Below, piece after piece: positions 20,437 to 29,853 of a stretch of 64,000 nt of DNA (within the stretch, counting starts at the first letter, position 1; every line of letters starts with the position of its first letter). The stretch is taken from assembly GCA_016714685.1 (NCBI GenBank), contig JADKCH010000033.1:62001-126000 (forward strand), read 5' to 3'. The DNA comes from Candidatus Geothrix odensensis. Its GTDB lineage: Bacteria > Acidobacteriota > Holophagae > Holophagales > Holophagaceae. The position numbers were made by a program, and so were the translations under genes. The notes beneath the pieces are model-generated. The model saw only the letters and a list, made by a program, of their open reading frames with translations, ran no database searches and was not told the origin of the DNA.

Positions 20437-21267
20437 ATGAGAATCCTGCCGCTGTTGCTCCTGCTCGTCTCATCCCCCCTCTGGCCCTGGGGTGACAAGG
20501 GCCACCGGGCGGTCTCGACCCTCGCCCTGCGCTCCCTCCCCCCGGAAACCGGCGTCTGGTTCGCAGGGCACGAGGCGGACGTCTGCGACCACGCCTCCGA
20601 CCCCGACCACTGGCGGCAGGATCGCAAGGAGGGCCCCCGCCACTTCATGGATCTCGAACCCTACGGCGGGCCCGACCAGATGCCCCGCACCCTGGAGGAG
20701 GCCCAGGCCAAGCTCGGTGGTGACTTCTACCGCCGCGGCGTGGTGCCCTGGATCATCCAGGACCGCTGGCGCGACCTGGTGGATGCCTTCCGCGCTGGTG
20801 ATCCGGCCAGAGTGGCCTTCGCCACCGCCATCCTCGGGCACTACGTCGCCGATGCCCACGTGCCCCTGCACACCACCGACAACCACGACGGCCAGCGGAC
20901 CAACCAGCGGGGCGTCCACAGCCGCTGGGAGACCGGTCTGGTGGAACGGCACATCTCGGTCGAGGCCCTGACCGTGCTGCCCGCCCAGCCCGACAAGGCC
21001 TTCTTCTACCGCCCCTGGGACTGGCTGAAGGCCTCCCACGCGCTCATTCCCCAGCTGCTGGAGGATGACCGGGACGCCGACCGCACCAGCCCCATGGACA
21101 GCCGGGGCAAGACCCGCACCGCCGCCTACTGGATGCTCTTCCGGGCCAAGCAGGGCCCCGTCGTGAAACAGCAGCTCCAGCTCGCCGGCCAGCACCTCGG
21201 CGACGCCATCCTCAACGCGTGGATCGTGGCGGGGAGACCGGCGCCGCCGGCGCATCAGGGGAATTGA
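20437..21267 (+). CDS. Secreted S1/P1-type nuclease
   Basis: Zinc-dependent, probably single-strand-specific nuclease exported to the periplasm or outside. 276 residues. A signal peptide (MRILPLLLLLVSSPLWP) exposes the N-terminal Trp18 that ligates zinc in this family, in PWGDKGHRAV with His23. Other likely ligands are the Asp/His residues of DPDHWRQDRKEGPRHFMDLE and of GHYVADAHVPLHTTDNHDGQRTNQRG, followed by HSRWETGLVE. ATG 20437 has GAGG 9 bp upstream and gives the correct signal peptide; longer forms do not. Confidence 0.9.
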   Translation: MRILPLLLLLVSSPLWPWGDKGHRAVSTLALRSLPPETGVWFAGHEADVCDHASDPDHWRQDRKEGPRHFMDLEPYGGPDQMPRTLEEAQAKLGGDFYRRGVVPWIIQDRWRDLVDAFRAGDPARVAFATAILGHYVADAHVPLHTTDNHDGQRTNQRGVHSRWETGLVERHISVEALTVLPAQPDKAFFYRPWDWLKASHALIPQLLEDDRDADRTSPMDSRGKTRTAAYWMLFRAKQGPVVKQQLQLAGQHLGDAILNAWIVAGRPAPPAHQGN

Positions 21268-21535
21268 CTCGCAGCCCGGGCCATCCCGCTCATGGCGCTT
21301 CCAGGTGGCCACAAAGGCCAATCCTGGTCGCCGGAGAATCAACCCCGCCGGATCCATCAGGGGGGGGACCTGCTAAGGTCTGGGTCGACAATGGAGCTGG
21401 CTGCCAGGAGGGGACGATGAGACGTGGTGGCCCGACCCCCTCGACACCGCACCGGATCACCTCCATGTATGAACTCCGGGGGCCCAGCTGGCGCGTGAGC
21501 CCACCCCAACCTGGTCTGCCCGGGCACCGTGGCGC

Positions 21536-22360
21536 ATGATCGCGACACGCATGGTGCGAACCCTGGATGTCAGCGCTGCCAGTGGATTGGTGGTGCGCGA
21601 TGGGTGCTTCCATGTCGTCGCCGACGACGAGAACACACTGTTCGTGTTCGGCCCGGACGGTGCCATGCGGCACATCCCGCTCCTACCGGGCGACCTGCCG
21701 GCTGAGCACTCGATGCGCAAAGCGCACAAGCCGGACTTCGAGGTCCTTGTCGATCTCCCGAACCAGGGCTTGCTGGCCATGGGGTCAGGTTCCCGCGCCA
21801 CGCGCGAACGCGCGGTACTGGTCGATCGCCGCGAACGCACGACCCTGATCGACATGTCGCCGCTTTGCGCCTCCCTGCGTGGGGTGTTCGCGGATCTCAA
21901 CCTCGAAGGCGCTGTGGTGGTCAAGGACGAATTCGTTCTGTTGCAACGCGGCAACCGTGGCGACCGGCGCAACGCGCTGGTGTTCATCGCGATGGAGGAC
22001 CTGCAGGACGCGCTGGTATCACAGCGGTTTGCGGTCACGCGCACACCCCGCATCGCGGACCTGGATCTCGGCATGCACGACGACGTGCCGTGGTCCTGCA
22101 CCGACATCACCCTCCTCGACGATGGTGATCTGCTCGCCTGCGCGGTGCTCGAAGACACTGGCGATGCCTATCAGGACGGCCTCTGCCTGGGCTCGGCCCT
22201 GGTGCGCTTGGCGCCGGACGGCACGCTGCGCTGGCAGCAATGGCTCGATACGCCATCGAAAGTCGAAGGGGTGGCGGTGGAAGGTGAGGTCGTCTGGCTG
22301 GTCAGCGACGCCGACGACCGCGCCGTGCCCGCGAAGTTGTTGCGTGCGACCTTGCCCTGA
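21536..22360 (+). CDS. DUF6929-like predicted beta-propeller protein
   Basis: 274 residues with repeated strand-loop patterns (VVADDENTLFVFGPDG, FEVLVDLPNQGLLAMGSGSR, EGAVVVKDEFVLLQRGNRG, GSALVRLAPDGTLRWQQWL), resembling DUF6929-type proteins; function unknown. No signal peptide is seen. Codon choice looks different from the neighbours, with more GCG, CGA, TTG and GTT and less GCC/GGC bias, which suggests recent transfer. ATG 21551 is an alternative start. The 268 bp before it hold no gene that I can support; the C-run and G-run at 21359-21366 may hide errors. Confidence 0.6.
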   Translation: MIATRMVRTLDVSAASGLVVRDGCFHVVADDENTLFVFGPDGAMRHIPLLPGDLPAEHSMRKAHKPDFEVLVDLPNQGLLAMGSGSRATRERAVLVDRRERTTLIDMSPLCASLRGVFADLNLEGAVVVKDEFVLLQRGNRGDRRNALVFIAMEDLQDALVSQRFAVTRTPRIADLDLGMHDDVPWSCTDITLLDDGDLLACAVLEDTGDAYQDGLCLGSALVRLAPDGTLRWQQWLDTPSKVEGVAVEGEVVWLVSDADDRAVPAKLLRATLP

Positions 22361-22508
22361 CGGCACGCAGGCCCTCGGCGTTGCAGTGGCGGTTGCCGGG
22401 ACTGATGTCGGATTCGCCGGCCGCCATGCGACCCTGCTTTGCCCCAGGGAGCTCGAAGGTGACCGACGAGCACAGCGAAGCGCTGCCGCAGCGCAGAATG
22501 GGAGGGAT

Positions 22509-22973
22509 CTAATGCCCACCCTCCCATCGCTTGCGATCCAGCCACACCTGCTGGTCCTTGCCGCGGGCATCCTTGCCGCGCCAGTGGAGCTTGAGGGGGC
22601 CCTGGGCGTCCTTCTTGAGCACGGACACGCCGGCGCCTTCGCCGGTGCGGAGGAGGTGCAGAAGGCCCTCCACACTGAGCACCTGGGGGAGGAAGGGCAG
22701 CGGCAGCTGGGACAGGTAGGTGGCGCGCTGGTCGACTTTCTGCCGGGGCACCTGCAGGCGGTAGCCGGAGGCGGCGTCCCCGTCGAGCAGCAGCAGCCGC
22801 TCTCCGGGCGCGTGCAGCTCGAGGATGAGCTTGCCCGTGGCGGCCTCCATCAACAGGCTGAGCGTGCCCACGCCCTCCCCGTCGGCGCCCGCGTAGCCCC
22901 AGCCGTACTGGGCGCGGACAGGCATGGCGGGCGCGGGCGCGGAAACCGGCGGTGGGGACTGGAGAGGCATCAT
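22509..22973 (-). CDS. Small protein of unknown function
   Basis: 154 residues with a Pro/Ala-rich N-terminus and a beta-rich core (YGWGYAGADGEGVGTLSLLMEAATGKLILELHAPGERLLLLDGD). The C-terminal part is YLSQLPLPFLPQVLSVEGLLHLLRTGEG, then LHWRGKDARGKDQQVWLDRKRW. I recognise no family. Two adjacent ATGs (22973, 22970) are candidate starts and Met17 (22925) is another. The stop lies inside an inverted repeat (GGGAGGG at 22500-22506 and CCCTCCC at 22519-22525) that could help end transcription. Confidence 0.55.
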   Translation of the reverse strand: MMPLQSPPPVSAPAPAMPVRAQYGWGYAGADGEGVGTLSLLMEAATGKLILELHAPGERLLLLDGDAASGYRLQVPRQKVDQRATYLSQLPLPFLPQVLSVEGLLHLLRTGEGAGVSVLKKDAQGPLKLHWRGKDARGKDQQVWLDRKRWEGGH

Positions 22974-23012
22974 GGAAACCTGCTTTCAAAAGCCAAGAGT
23001 CACCGCGAAGAC

Positions 23013-23057
23013 AGGAAGGCAGGAAGAAAAACAAAAGGCCAGCTCACCTGCCTTCCT
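23013..23057. repeat. Short intergenic palindrome (AGGAAGGCAG arms)
   Basis: AGGAAGGCAG (23013-23022) and its complement CTGCCTTCCT (23048-23057) flank an A-rich loop. Upstream is CACCGCGAAGA and downstream CCGTGGCC, extending the low-complexity pairing. It lies in the 146-bp gap between the small-protein gene and the TPR gene, both on the minus strand. It belongs in style with the palindromes at 13628, 49770, 56131 and 57648. Confidence 0.55.
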
Positions 23058-23119
23058 CCGTGGCCTTCCGGTCTCCCTGGCAGATCTCGCATGGCCAAAG
23101 TCCTGATCGCCCAGTGCCA

Positions 23120-24979
23120 TCACTGGTCGTCCTCGTCATCATCTGGTTTCGCGGGGGGCGCCACCGGCAGCGGCGCGGTGTCCAGCTTCGCGGCCTGCTC
23201 CTTGGCGATGCGGATGCGCAGGTCGCCCAGGCGCTTCTCCAGGACGGCCCGGTCGGGGAAGACGAAGGCCAGGGCCCGGTCCCACTGCTCGGCGGCTTCG
23301 GCCAGCTTGCCCTGCTTCACCAGGACCTCGCCCAGGTGCTTGCGGACCTCGGGGCTGAAGGGGCTCAGCTCCGCCGCGCGCCGCAGCGTGGCCTCCGCCT
23401 CGACGAGGCGGCCCAGCTTGAACTGGGCCCAGCCGAGGCTGTCCACCACATTGCCGTTGTCAGGCGTGGCCTTCGCGCTGGCCTCGATGAGGGCGGCGGC
23501 TTCCTCCAGGTCACGGTCCTGTTCCAGGAGCAGGTAGCCGAGGTTGTTCTGCACCAGCGGATTGGCCGGTTCCAGGACCTGGGCTTCCCGCAGCACGGCC
23601 AGGGACTCCGCGTGGCGGTCGAGCTGGTCGTAGGCCTGGCTCTGCATGATCAGCATGTCCACCCGGCGCACGGGAGAGAGGGCGCGAGCCCGCTCCAGGG
23701 CCTCGAGACACTTGTCCCAGCGCTGAAACTCCTGCCAGAGGGCGGCCATGCCCTCCAGGTGCAGCTGCTCCAGGGCGGCCCTCGTCTCCTTGCGGGAGAA
23801 CAGGGCGTACTCGAGATACTTGGGAGGCAGCTTCGCGGCCTGCTGGAAGAAGGGCACCTTCGGGTACCGGGCGATGCCCTCCTTGAGGGCGTCCAGCCCG
23901 CTCTTCCAGTCGTTCAGGCTGATGAGGGCCTGGGTCTTGAAGACCTGGGCCTCGGCGTCGGTGTGGGGCCGGGGGCGCCGCTCCTTCAGGAAGGCCAGCA
24001 GGGCCCGGCCCTTGCCCTGGAGCAGGAGGGCTTCCGCATACAGCATCGGCGCGCCGTCGCCGACCCACTGGGGCTCGACCTCCTGGGCGACGATGCCCTG
24101 CAGGCGCCGCTCGGCCTCCTCGAAACGGCCCAGGTTCATGAGGGCGCGGGCGGTGTGGAAGGTCAGGGTGGGGCTGGGCTTCCGCGCCTCGGCCTTGGCC
24201 AGGGAGTCGAGGGCCTCGGCCCAGCGTGCGGTCTGGATGCGCACGAGGGACACGTTCTCCCACAGACCGGATTCCAGCGGAACATGGCTGGCCAGCAGGA
24301 GGAAGCTCTCCTCGGCATGGGCCAGGTAGCCGGACTTGATCTGCTCCCGGGCCAGCTCCTCCAGCAGCCGCAGGTGCCGGTCATCGGGGCGCCGGGCATT
24401 GAGGGCCAGCAGGGCTTCCCGCTTGCCCTCGTAGTTCTGGGTGGCGCGGGCGTGGATGAAGGCCCGCTCCCAGGCCGGATTGAAGCCCGGGCGCAGGCGG
24501 CCCAGCCGCAACCAGGCCCGCAGGGCCCCTTCCCCGTCCTTGACCAGCTCGGAGGCCTCGCCCAGACGCGCCCAGAGCTCTGGATCCTGGGGCAGTCGCA
24601 GCGTGGCGGCCTTCAGTTCCCGGATGGCCTCCGGCGCGAGGCTGGTTTCCTTCTGCGCCCGCTGGAACTGGAGCAGGGCCAGGTGGGCCTGCGCCTCGGC
24701 GCTCTGCGGGGCCAGCTCCACGGCCCTCCGTGCCGGAGCCACGGCGGCATCGGCATCCTGCGCTTCCTGGAGGGCCTCGGACAGCCGCAGGTGGGCCTCG
24801 GCGCTCTCGGGGACCTGGGCCAGCACGCGCCGGTAGAGGGCCGCCGCCGCCTTGGGATCGGCGCCGCCGCCCCGGACCTGGAGGGCGCGGGCCTGGAGCA
24901 TGAGGGCCCGGACATCCTCCGCGGAGGCGGGAGCCGCTGCGAGGAGCGCCACGAGCAGTGAAGCGCGGAAGTCAGACAC
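23120..24979 (-). CDS. Secreted or periplasmic TPR-repeat protein
   Basis: 619 residues from GTG 24979. The start gives a signal peptide (VSDFRASLLVALLAAAPASA) and overlaps the aroB stop by 8 bp, so translation is probably coupled. The body is tetratricopeptide repeats throughout, with typical units AEAHLRLSEALQEAQDADAAV, LVQNNLGYLLLEQDRDLEEAA and VDSLGWAQFKLGRLVEAEATL. The C-terminus is acidic (KPDDDEDDQ). It probably scaffolds protein complexes in the envelope; partner unknown. Upstream Met residues in the same frame would destroy the signal peptide and were rejected. Confidence 0.85.
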   Translation of the reverse strand: MSDFRASLLVALLAAAPASAEDVRALMLQARALQVRGGGADPKAAAALYRRVLAQVPESAEAHLRLSEALQEAQDADAAVAPARRAVELAPQSAEAQAHLALLQFQRAQKETSLAPEAIRELKAATLRLPQDPELWARLGEASELVKDGEGALRAWLRLGRLRPGFNPAWERAFIHARATQNYEGKREALLALNARRPDDRHLRLLEELAREQIKSGYLAHAEESFLLLASHVPLESGLWENVSLVRIQTARWAEALDSLAKAEARKPSPTLTFHTARALMNLGRFEEAERRLQGIVAQEVEPQWVGDGAPMLYAEALLLQGKGRALLAFLKERRPRPHTDAEAQVFKTQALISLNDWKSGLDALKEGIARYPKVPFFQQAAKLPPKYLEYALFSRKETRAALEQLHLEGMAALWQEFQRWDKCLEALERARALSPVRRVDMLIMQSQAYDQLDRHAESLAVLREAQVLEPANPLVQNNLGYLLLEQDRDLEEAAALIEASAKATPDNGNVVDSLGWAQFKLGRLVEAEATLRRAAELSPFSPEVRKHLGEVLVKQGKLAEAAEQWDRALAFVFPDRAVLEKRLGDLRIRIAKEQAAKLDTAPLPVAPPAKPDDDEDDQ

Positions 24980-26036
24980 GGACGGACTCCTGGTGGAGCA
25001 GGGCGAGCAGCCTGGCATGGGGGGATTCCCAGGCCGCGGGGGGGAGGGCCCGCTGCACGGCGGGTTCCCCCGGCCGCGGTAGCACGCACTGGATCTGGGA
25101 GGTGGAGGCATCCGGGCTGGCTCCGGGCGCGTGCAGCGCCTTCTTGTCCCGCGCCAGCAGCGGCAGGCAGTCGGCCCAGGGGGCGATCTGGGGCGCCAGG
25201 GGAGCCAGGCGCTTGACCAGGGGCTCGAGCAGGCTCGGCGGGAAGGGCTTCAGTCCCTGCTCCTCGGCCAGGAGGCAGGAACCCAGGAGGCCCAGGCCCA
25301 CGGCCTCGCCGTGCAGCAGCCGGTAGCCGGAGGCCGCCTCCAGGGCATGCCCCAGGGTATGGCCGAGGTTCAGCAGGCGGCGCTCCCCGGCTTCGCGGGG
25401 ATCGCGGTGGACCACGCCGGCCTTGAAGGCCAGCGCGCGCTCCACCCAGGCGACCTTCAGGGGCCCCTCCTGAAGCAGCTCCTGGGCCCAGGCCAGCTCA
25501 CCCTGGATGAGGGCCGTCTTCACCAGCTCCCAGAGCCCGTTCTGCACGTGCCGCTCCGGCAGGCCGGCCAGCAGGTCCGTGCAGGCCACCAGCCGGCGCG
25601 GCGCATGGAAGGCCCCCACCAGGTTCTTGCCGGCGGAAAGATCAGCGCCGGTCTTGCCACCCAGGGCGGCATCGGCCATGGCCAGCAGGGTGGTGGGCCA
25701 CACCTGCCAGGCGATGCCGCGCAGGAAGAGCGAGGCCGCCAGGCCGGTCAGATCCGACAGCACGCCGCCACCCAGGGCCACCACGGTGGCATCCCGGTGG
25801 AGGGGGATCCGGGCCCAGTGCTCCAGCCAGGGGATCACCGTGCGCAGCTTCTTCTCCTCCTCCGGCACCGCCACCCACAAGGCGTGTTCCGGCTCGGGCA
25901 TGCCCGCCTGGGCCCAGGCTTCGCGCAGCCGCAGGTCGCCTACCAGCGTCCACGCCCCGACCGGCAGCAGCTCGCGGTCGGGGGCTTCCAGCAGGAAGAC
26001 CTCCGTGGCGAAGCCGCCCGGCGTCGACAGCCTCAT
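24972..26036 (-). CDS. aroB: 3-dehydroquinate synthase
   Basis: Second step of the shikimate pathway, converting DAHP to 3-dehydroquinate with NAD and Zn. 354 residues. Seen: the NAD-binding ATVVALGGGVLSDLTGLAAS, RGIAWQVWPTTLLAMADAALGGKTGAD, KNLVGAFHAP, and the zinc-binding LNLGHTLGHALE with GEAVGLGLL. Its ATG overlaps the M28 peptidase stop by 4 bp and its stop overlaps the TPR start. Shikimate kinase is present about 6 kb away as a fusion (32356-33501). Confidence 0.95.
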   Translation of the reverse strand: MRLSTPGGFATEVFLLEAPDRELLPVGAWTLVGDLRLREAWAQAGMPEPEHALWVAVPEEEKKLRTVIPWLEHWARIPLHRDATVVALGGGVLSDLTGLAASLFLRGIAWQVWPTTLLAMADAALGGKTGADLSAGKNLVGAFHAPRRLVACTDLLAGLPERHVQNGLWELVKTALIQGELAWAQELLQEGPLKVAWVERALAFKAGVVHRDPREAGERRLLNLGHTLGHALEAASGYRLLHGEAVGLGLLGSCLLAEEQGLKPFPPSLLEPLVKRLAPLAPQIAPWADCLPLLARDKKALHAPGASPDASTSQIQCVLPRPGEPAVQRALPPAAWESPHARLLALLHQESVRV

Positions 26037-27796
26037 TGACGGCCCTTCAGCGTGGCCTCGGCCTGCATGGGCTGGTCGCCGCGCAGCCACTGGATCACGA
26101 CCTTGTCGCCGGCCTTGAAGGCGCCCAGCGCCCCCATGAAGTCATAGACGTTCTTCACGGGCTTGTCCCCGAAGTGGGTGAGGATGTCCCCGGCCTGCAG
26201 ACCAATGGTCTCGGCGGTGCCGCCCTTGGAGACGCCGTTGATGCGGAAGCCTTTCGGATTGTCCGCGTAGTCGGGGATGGTGCCGAAGGCGATGCGCATG
26301 GGCCCGCCGTCGCCCCGGGAGGGCAGCTTGGCGGTCTCGGGATCGAAGGCGGGCAGCGTGGTCGCGTTGGCCAGATCCAGCGCCACGGCCTTGCCGAAGG
26401 CCACCAGCTTCACCATGCCCGGGAAGTTGATGCGATCCGTCGTATCCGTGGGCCGGTGGTATTCCCCGTGGATGCCGGTGAAGAAGAAGAAGGTGGGGAT
26501 CTTGGCCTGGGAGAAGCTCATGTGGTCGGAGCCGCCCACGCTGGCGCCCACGTCCGCGCTGACGGAGAAGTCCTTCGGCACGAATTTCTGGGCCGCTTCC
26601 ACCGCGGATTTGGGGGCCCCGAGGCCGCCCATCATCAGCTTGGGGGCCTTGAGATCGAGGCGGCCCACCATGTCGAAGTTGAGCATGAACTTCACGGACT
26701 CGAGCGGGTGCGTCGGATGCTGCACCCAGTACTGGGAGCCCAGCAGGCCTTCCTCCTCGCCGCCGAAGTGGAGCAGCAGGATGGAGCGCCTGGGCCGGGC
26801 CTTCTTCAGCTCCCGGGCCAGCTCCACGATCATGGCGGTGCCGGAGGCGTTGTCGTCCGCGCCGGGGTGCACCAGCCCGCGGGCCTCGGCTCCGCCCATG
26901 CTGTGGCGCTCGCCCATGCCCAGGTGGTCGAGGTGGGCGCCGAGGACGATGAGCTCCTTCCGGAGTTTCGGATCCCGGCCCGGGAGCAGGCCCACCACGT
27001 TGGGCACCTGCGCCTCTTCGCGGCGGAGCTTTAGGTCCAGCGACAGGGCCGTCCAGGGGGCCTGGATGAAGTCCTGGCTGGCGGGTTTCCCCGACTCCTT
27101 GATGCGCTTGAACCGCGCCGCCAGGTCGCCGCAGGCGCCGCCCAGTCCATCGAAGGTCATGCCGAGCACCGGAATGTCCACCTTCACGGGACCCTCCTCC
27201 CGCTGCAGGGGGCGGAGCCCGTGCTCCTCCAGCACGATGACGCCGGCCACCCGGGCGGTCTCCAGCTTCTTCAGCCGGGCCAGGAGGCCCCGCTCACCCC
27301 GCGGCAGGTGGGCGAAGGCGTCGAGGTCCGGCACGGTGCGGGAGATCACGACGACGCGGTCCTTCAGCTCGATGCCCGCCAGGTCGTCATAGCCCCCGGG
27401 GATCTGCACGCCGTAGCCCAGGAAGGCCAGCGCCTTGGTCCGGAAGCTGGCGTCCCCGCTCAGGCCGAGGGCCTCGATGTCCCTGCCCCACACGAGGGAC
27501 CGGGGGCTGTCGCCCTGGATCAGGGAGGCCTCCCCTCGCTCGCGAACCACCTTGGCGATGAAGGGGAAGCGCTGGATCTGAGTCTTGAGGCCGAGGGCCT
27601 TGAGTTCGCCCTCGATGCGCCGGGCGGCCTGGTCGAGCTCGGGATAGCCGTTGCCGCGCCCCTTCCGTTCAGGCGCGGCCAGGTAGGTCACGTCTCGCCG
27701 CAGCCGCTTCTCCGTGGCGGCCTCGGCCTTCGAGGCCGGGGCCTGGGCTTGCAGCACGAGGGTGGTGGCGAAGAGAACGGGTTTCCAGGCGTTCAT
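26033..27796 (-). CDS. Secreted M28 zinc aminopeptidase with PDZ domain
   Basis: 587 residues from ATG 27796 with a signal peptide (MNAWKPVLFATTLVLQAQA). A PA-like insert lies at about 150-270. The M28 catalytic domain has zinc ligands in GAHLDHLG, HPGADDNASGTA, HFGGEEEGLLGS and MVGRLD, with a late His in IHGEYHRPTDT. A C-terminal PDZ domain follows (FRINGVSKGGTAETIGLQAGDILTHFGD). It probably digests peptides in the periplasm or outside. It heads a minus-strand group M28-aroB-TPR linked by overlapping starts and stops. Confidence 0.9.
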   Translation of the reverse strand: MNAWKPVLFATTLVLQAQAPASKAEAATEKRLRRDVTYLAAPERKGRGNGYPELDQAARRIEGELKALGLKTQIQRFPFIAKVVRERGEASLIQGDSPRSLVWGRDIEALGLSGDASFRTKALAFLGYGVQIPGGYDDLAGIELKDRVVVISRTVPDLDAFAHLPRGERGLLARLKKLETARVAGVIVLEEHGLRPLQREEGPVKVDIPVLGMTFDGLGGACGDLAARFKRIKESGKPASQDFIQAPWTALSLDLKLRREEAQVPNVVGLLPGRDPKLRKELIVLGAHLDHLGMGERHSMGGAEARGLVHPGADDNASGTAMIVELARELKKARPRRSILLLHFGGEEEGLLGSQYWVQHPTHPLESVKFMLNFDMVGRLDLKAPKLMMGGLGAPKSAVEAAQKFVPKDFSVSADVGASVGGSDHMSFSQAKIPTFFFFTGIHGEYHRPTDTTDRINFPGMVKLVAFGKAVALDLANATTLPAFDPETAKLPSRGDGGPMRIAFGTIPDYADNPKGFRINGVSKGGTAETIGLQAGDILTHFGDKPVKNVYDFMGALGAFKAGDKVVIQWLRGDQPMQAEATLKGRQ

Positions 27797-27913
27797 CGTG
27801 GCTCCGGGCGATCCTTCAGTGTACATGAGGGCCGCGCCCGTTCCGCCCGCTCATCCCTGGTGCTGGAGCAGGGTCGGCGCGGGATTCTCCACGTCCTGTG
27901 GGAGAATGGGCCC

Positions 27914-29701
27914 ATGTCCGAACAGGGAGCCTTCTTCCAATCCGATCGCACCGATGATCGCCCCATGCGCCACGCCCTGCTCTGGCGCCTGGCCAGCTAC
28001 CTGAGGCCCCAGTGGGCGGCCCTGCTCCTGCTGCTGGTGCTCATGGCCCTGGGCGCCTTCCTGGAGGTGCTGCCCTCGGAACTCACCCTGCGCCTCATCA
28101 ACCGCTTCATGGGCGAAGGCAGCCTCAAGGGGGCCGCACCCATGGTGGCCGGGTTCTTCGGCGTGCTCATCGCCGGGTTCCTGGTCAGCTTCGCCCGCTA
28201 CTTCCTGCTCGCCAAAGTGGGCCAAAAGGCCATGCTCGAGCTCCGCGTCCAGCTCTTCGCGCACCTCATGGGACGCAGCACCGACTTCTTCCACCGCAAC
28301 CCCGTGGGCCGCCTCATGACCCGGGTGACCAGCGACGTCCAGAACCTGAACGAGATGTTCGCCTCGGGCTTCGTGGCCATCGTGGGGGACGCGCTCTCCC
28401 TGCTGGCCATCGTGGCCTGGATGTTCTGGACCCACGCCGGCATGGCCATGGTGGCCCTGGTGATCCTGCCCTTCCTGCTGGTGGCCACCGAGTTCTTCCG
28501 CCGCCGCGCGGGCGAGGCCTTCCGGGAGACCCAGCGCCGCTACGCCGCCATCAACGCCTTCCTGCAGGAGCAGATCTCGGGCATGGGCCTCGTCCAGATC
28601 AATGGCCAGGAGGCCCGCAGCGACCAGCAGTTCAAGGTCCTGAACGAGGACTACTACCAGGCCTTCCTGCGCACCATCTTCGCCTACGCGGTGTTCTTCC
28701 CCGTGGTGGAGTTCATCACCTCGGGCACCCTGGCCGCGCTCATCTTCTACGCCGGCATCAAGCTCAAGGCCGGGGCCATCACCTGGGGCCTGCTGCTGGC
28801 CTTCATCCAGCAGTCCAGCCGCTTCTTCCGCCCCATCCGCGAGCTGGCCGAGCGCTACAACGTGATGCAGACGGCGCTGGCCTCCAGCGAGCGCATCTTC
28901 CGCCTGCTGGACAACCGCGAGGAGATCCCCGAGCTCCCCGATGCCAGGGTCGCCACCTTCGCCCGGGAGATCCGTCTGGAAGGGGTGACCTTCGCCTACG
29001 AGGAAGGCGGCCGCAAGGTCGTGCGCGAGCTCAGCGGCGTCATCCCCAAGGGCCGCCGCGTGGCCGTGGTGGGCCACACGGGGGCCGGCAAGAGCACCCT
29101 GATCAACCTGCTCATGCGCTTCTACGATGTGCGCGAAGGCGGCATCACGGTGGACGGCGAAGACATCAGGACCCTCCAGCTCCGGAGCCTGCGCAACCTC
29201 TTCGGGCTGGTGCTCCAGGATGTGTTCGTCTTCTCCGGCACCCTGCGCGACAACATCGTGCTGGACCGCCCCCTGGATGAAGCCCGCCTGGCCTCGGTGC
29301 TGGAGCAGAGCCAGCTGAAGGATCTGGTGGACCGACTGCCTCAGGGCCTGGAGACGCAGGTGGGCGAACGGGGCCAGAAGCTCAGCGCCGGCGAGCGGCA
29401 GCTGCTGGCCTTCGCCCGCATGCTCTACCTCGAGCCTGCCGTGCTGCTGCTGGACGAGGCCACCGCCAACATCGATTCGGAAACCGAGGCCAAGATCCAG
29501 ACCGTCATCGAGCGCGTGAGCCACCGGCTCACCACCTTCACCATCGCCCACCGCCTCTCCACCATCCGCGACGCCGACGAGATCTGGGTCATGGACCAGG
29601 GCGCGCTCGTGGAGCGCGGCACCCACGATGGCCTCATCGCCCAGGACGGCGTCTACGCCAAGCTGGTGCGCCTGCAGTTCGCGGATGGCGAAGCGGCCTG
29701 A
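27914..29701 (+). CDS. MsbA-like ABC exporter (fused permease and ATPase)
   Basis: 595 residues from ATG 27914. The N-terminal half has six TM helices of the ABC type 1 exporter fold. The C-terminal half has Walker A GHTGAGKST, the Q-loop LVLQDVFVFSGTL, signature LSAGERQLL, Walker B VLLLDEATANID and the H-loop IAHRLS. It forms a homodimer or pairs with a similar half-transporter. MsbA lipid A-core flipping is possible but the substrate cannot be told from sequence; no partner half-transporter is adjacent. Divergent from the M28 peptidase. Confidence 0.9.
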   Translation: MSEQGAFFQSDRTDDRPMRHALLWRLASYLRPQWAALLLLLVLMALGAFLEVLPSELTLRLINRFMGEGSLKGAAPMVAGFFGVLIAGFLVSFARYFLLAKVGQKAMLELRVQLFAHLMGRSTDFFHRNPVGRLMTRVTSDVQNLNEMFASGFVAIVGDALSLLAIVAWMFWTHAGMAMVALVILPFLLVATEFFRRRAGEAFRETQRRYAAINAFLQEQISGMGLVQINGQEARSDQQFKVLNEDYYQAFLRTIFAYAVFFPVVEFITSGTLAALIFYAGIKLKAGAITWGLLLAFIQQSSRFFRPIRELAERYNVMQTALASSERIFRLLDNREEIPELPDARVATFAREIRLEGVTFAYEEGGRKVVRELSGVIPKGRRVAVVGHTGAGKSTLINLLMRFYDVREGGITVDGEDIRTLQLRSLRNLFGLVLQDVFVFSGTLRDNIVLDRPLDEARLASVLEQSQLKDLVDRLPQGLETQVGERGQKLSAGERQLLAFARMLYLEPAVLLLDEATANIDSETEAKIQTVIERVSHRLTTFTIAHRLSTIRDADEIWVMDQGALVERGTHDGLIAQDGVYAKLVRLQFADGEAA

Positions 29702-29853
29702 GGCCGCGACCACCAGCATGACTGGTAGCCCTCGATCACCTGGCAGATGCAGGGTTCGTCACCGTCCACAATCCCACAGATTGGCTGTCATCTGAACGAA
29801 GGGCTGGTAGCCTAAGATCCTTCTTAGCAGTTTTGTGGCCACCAATATCTTCT

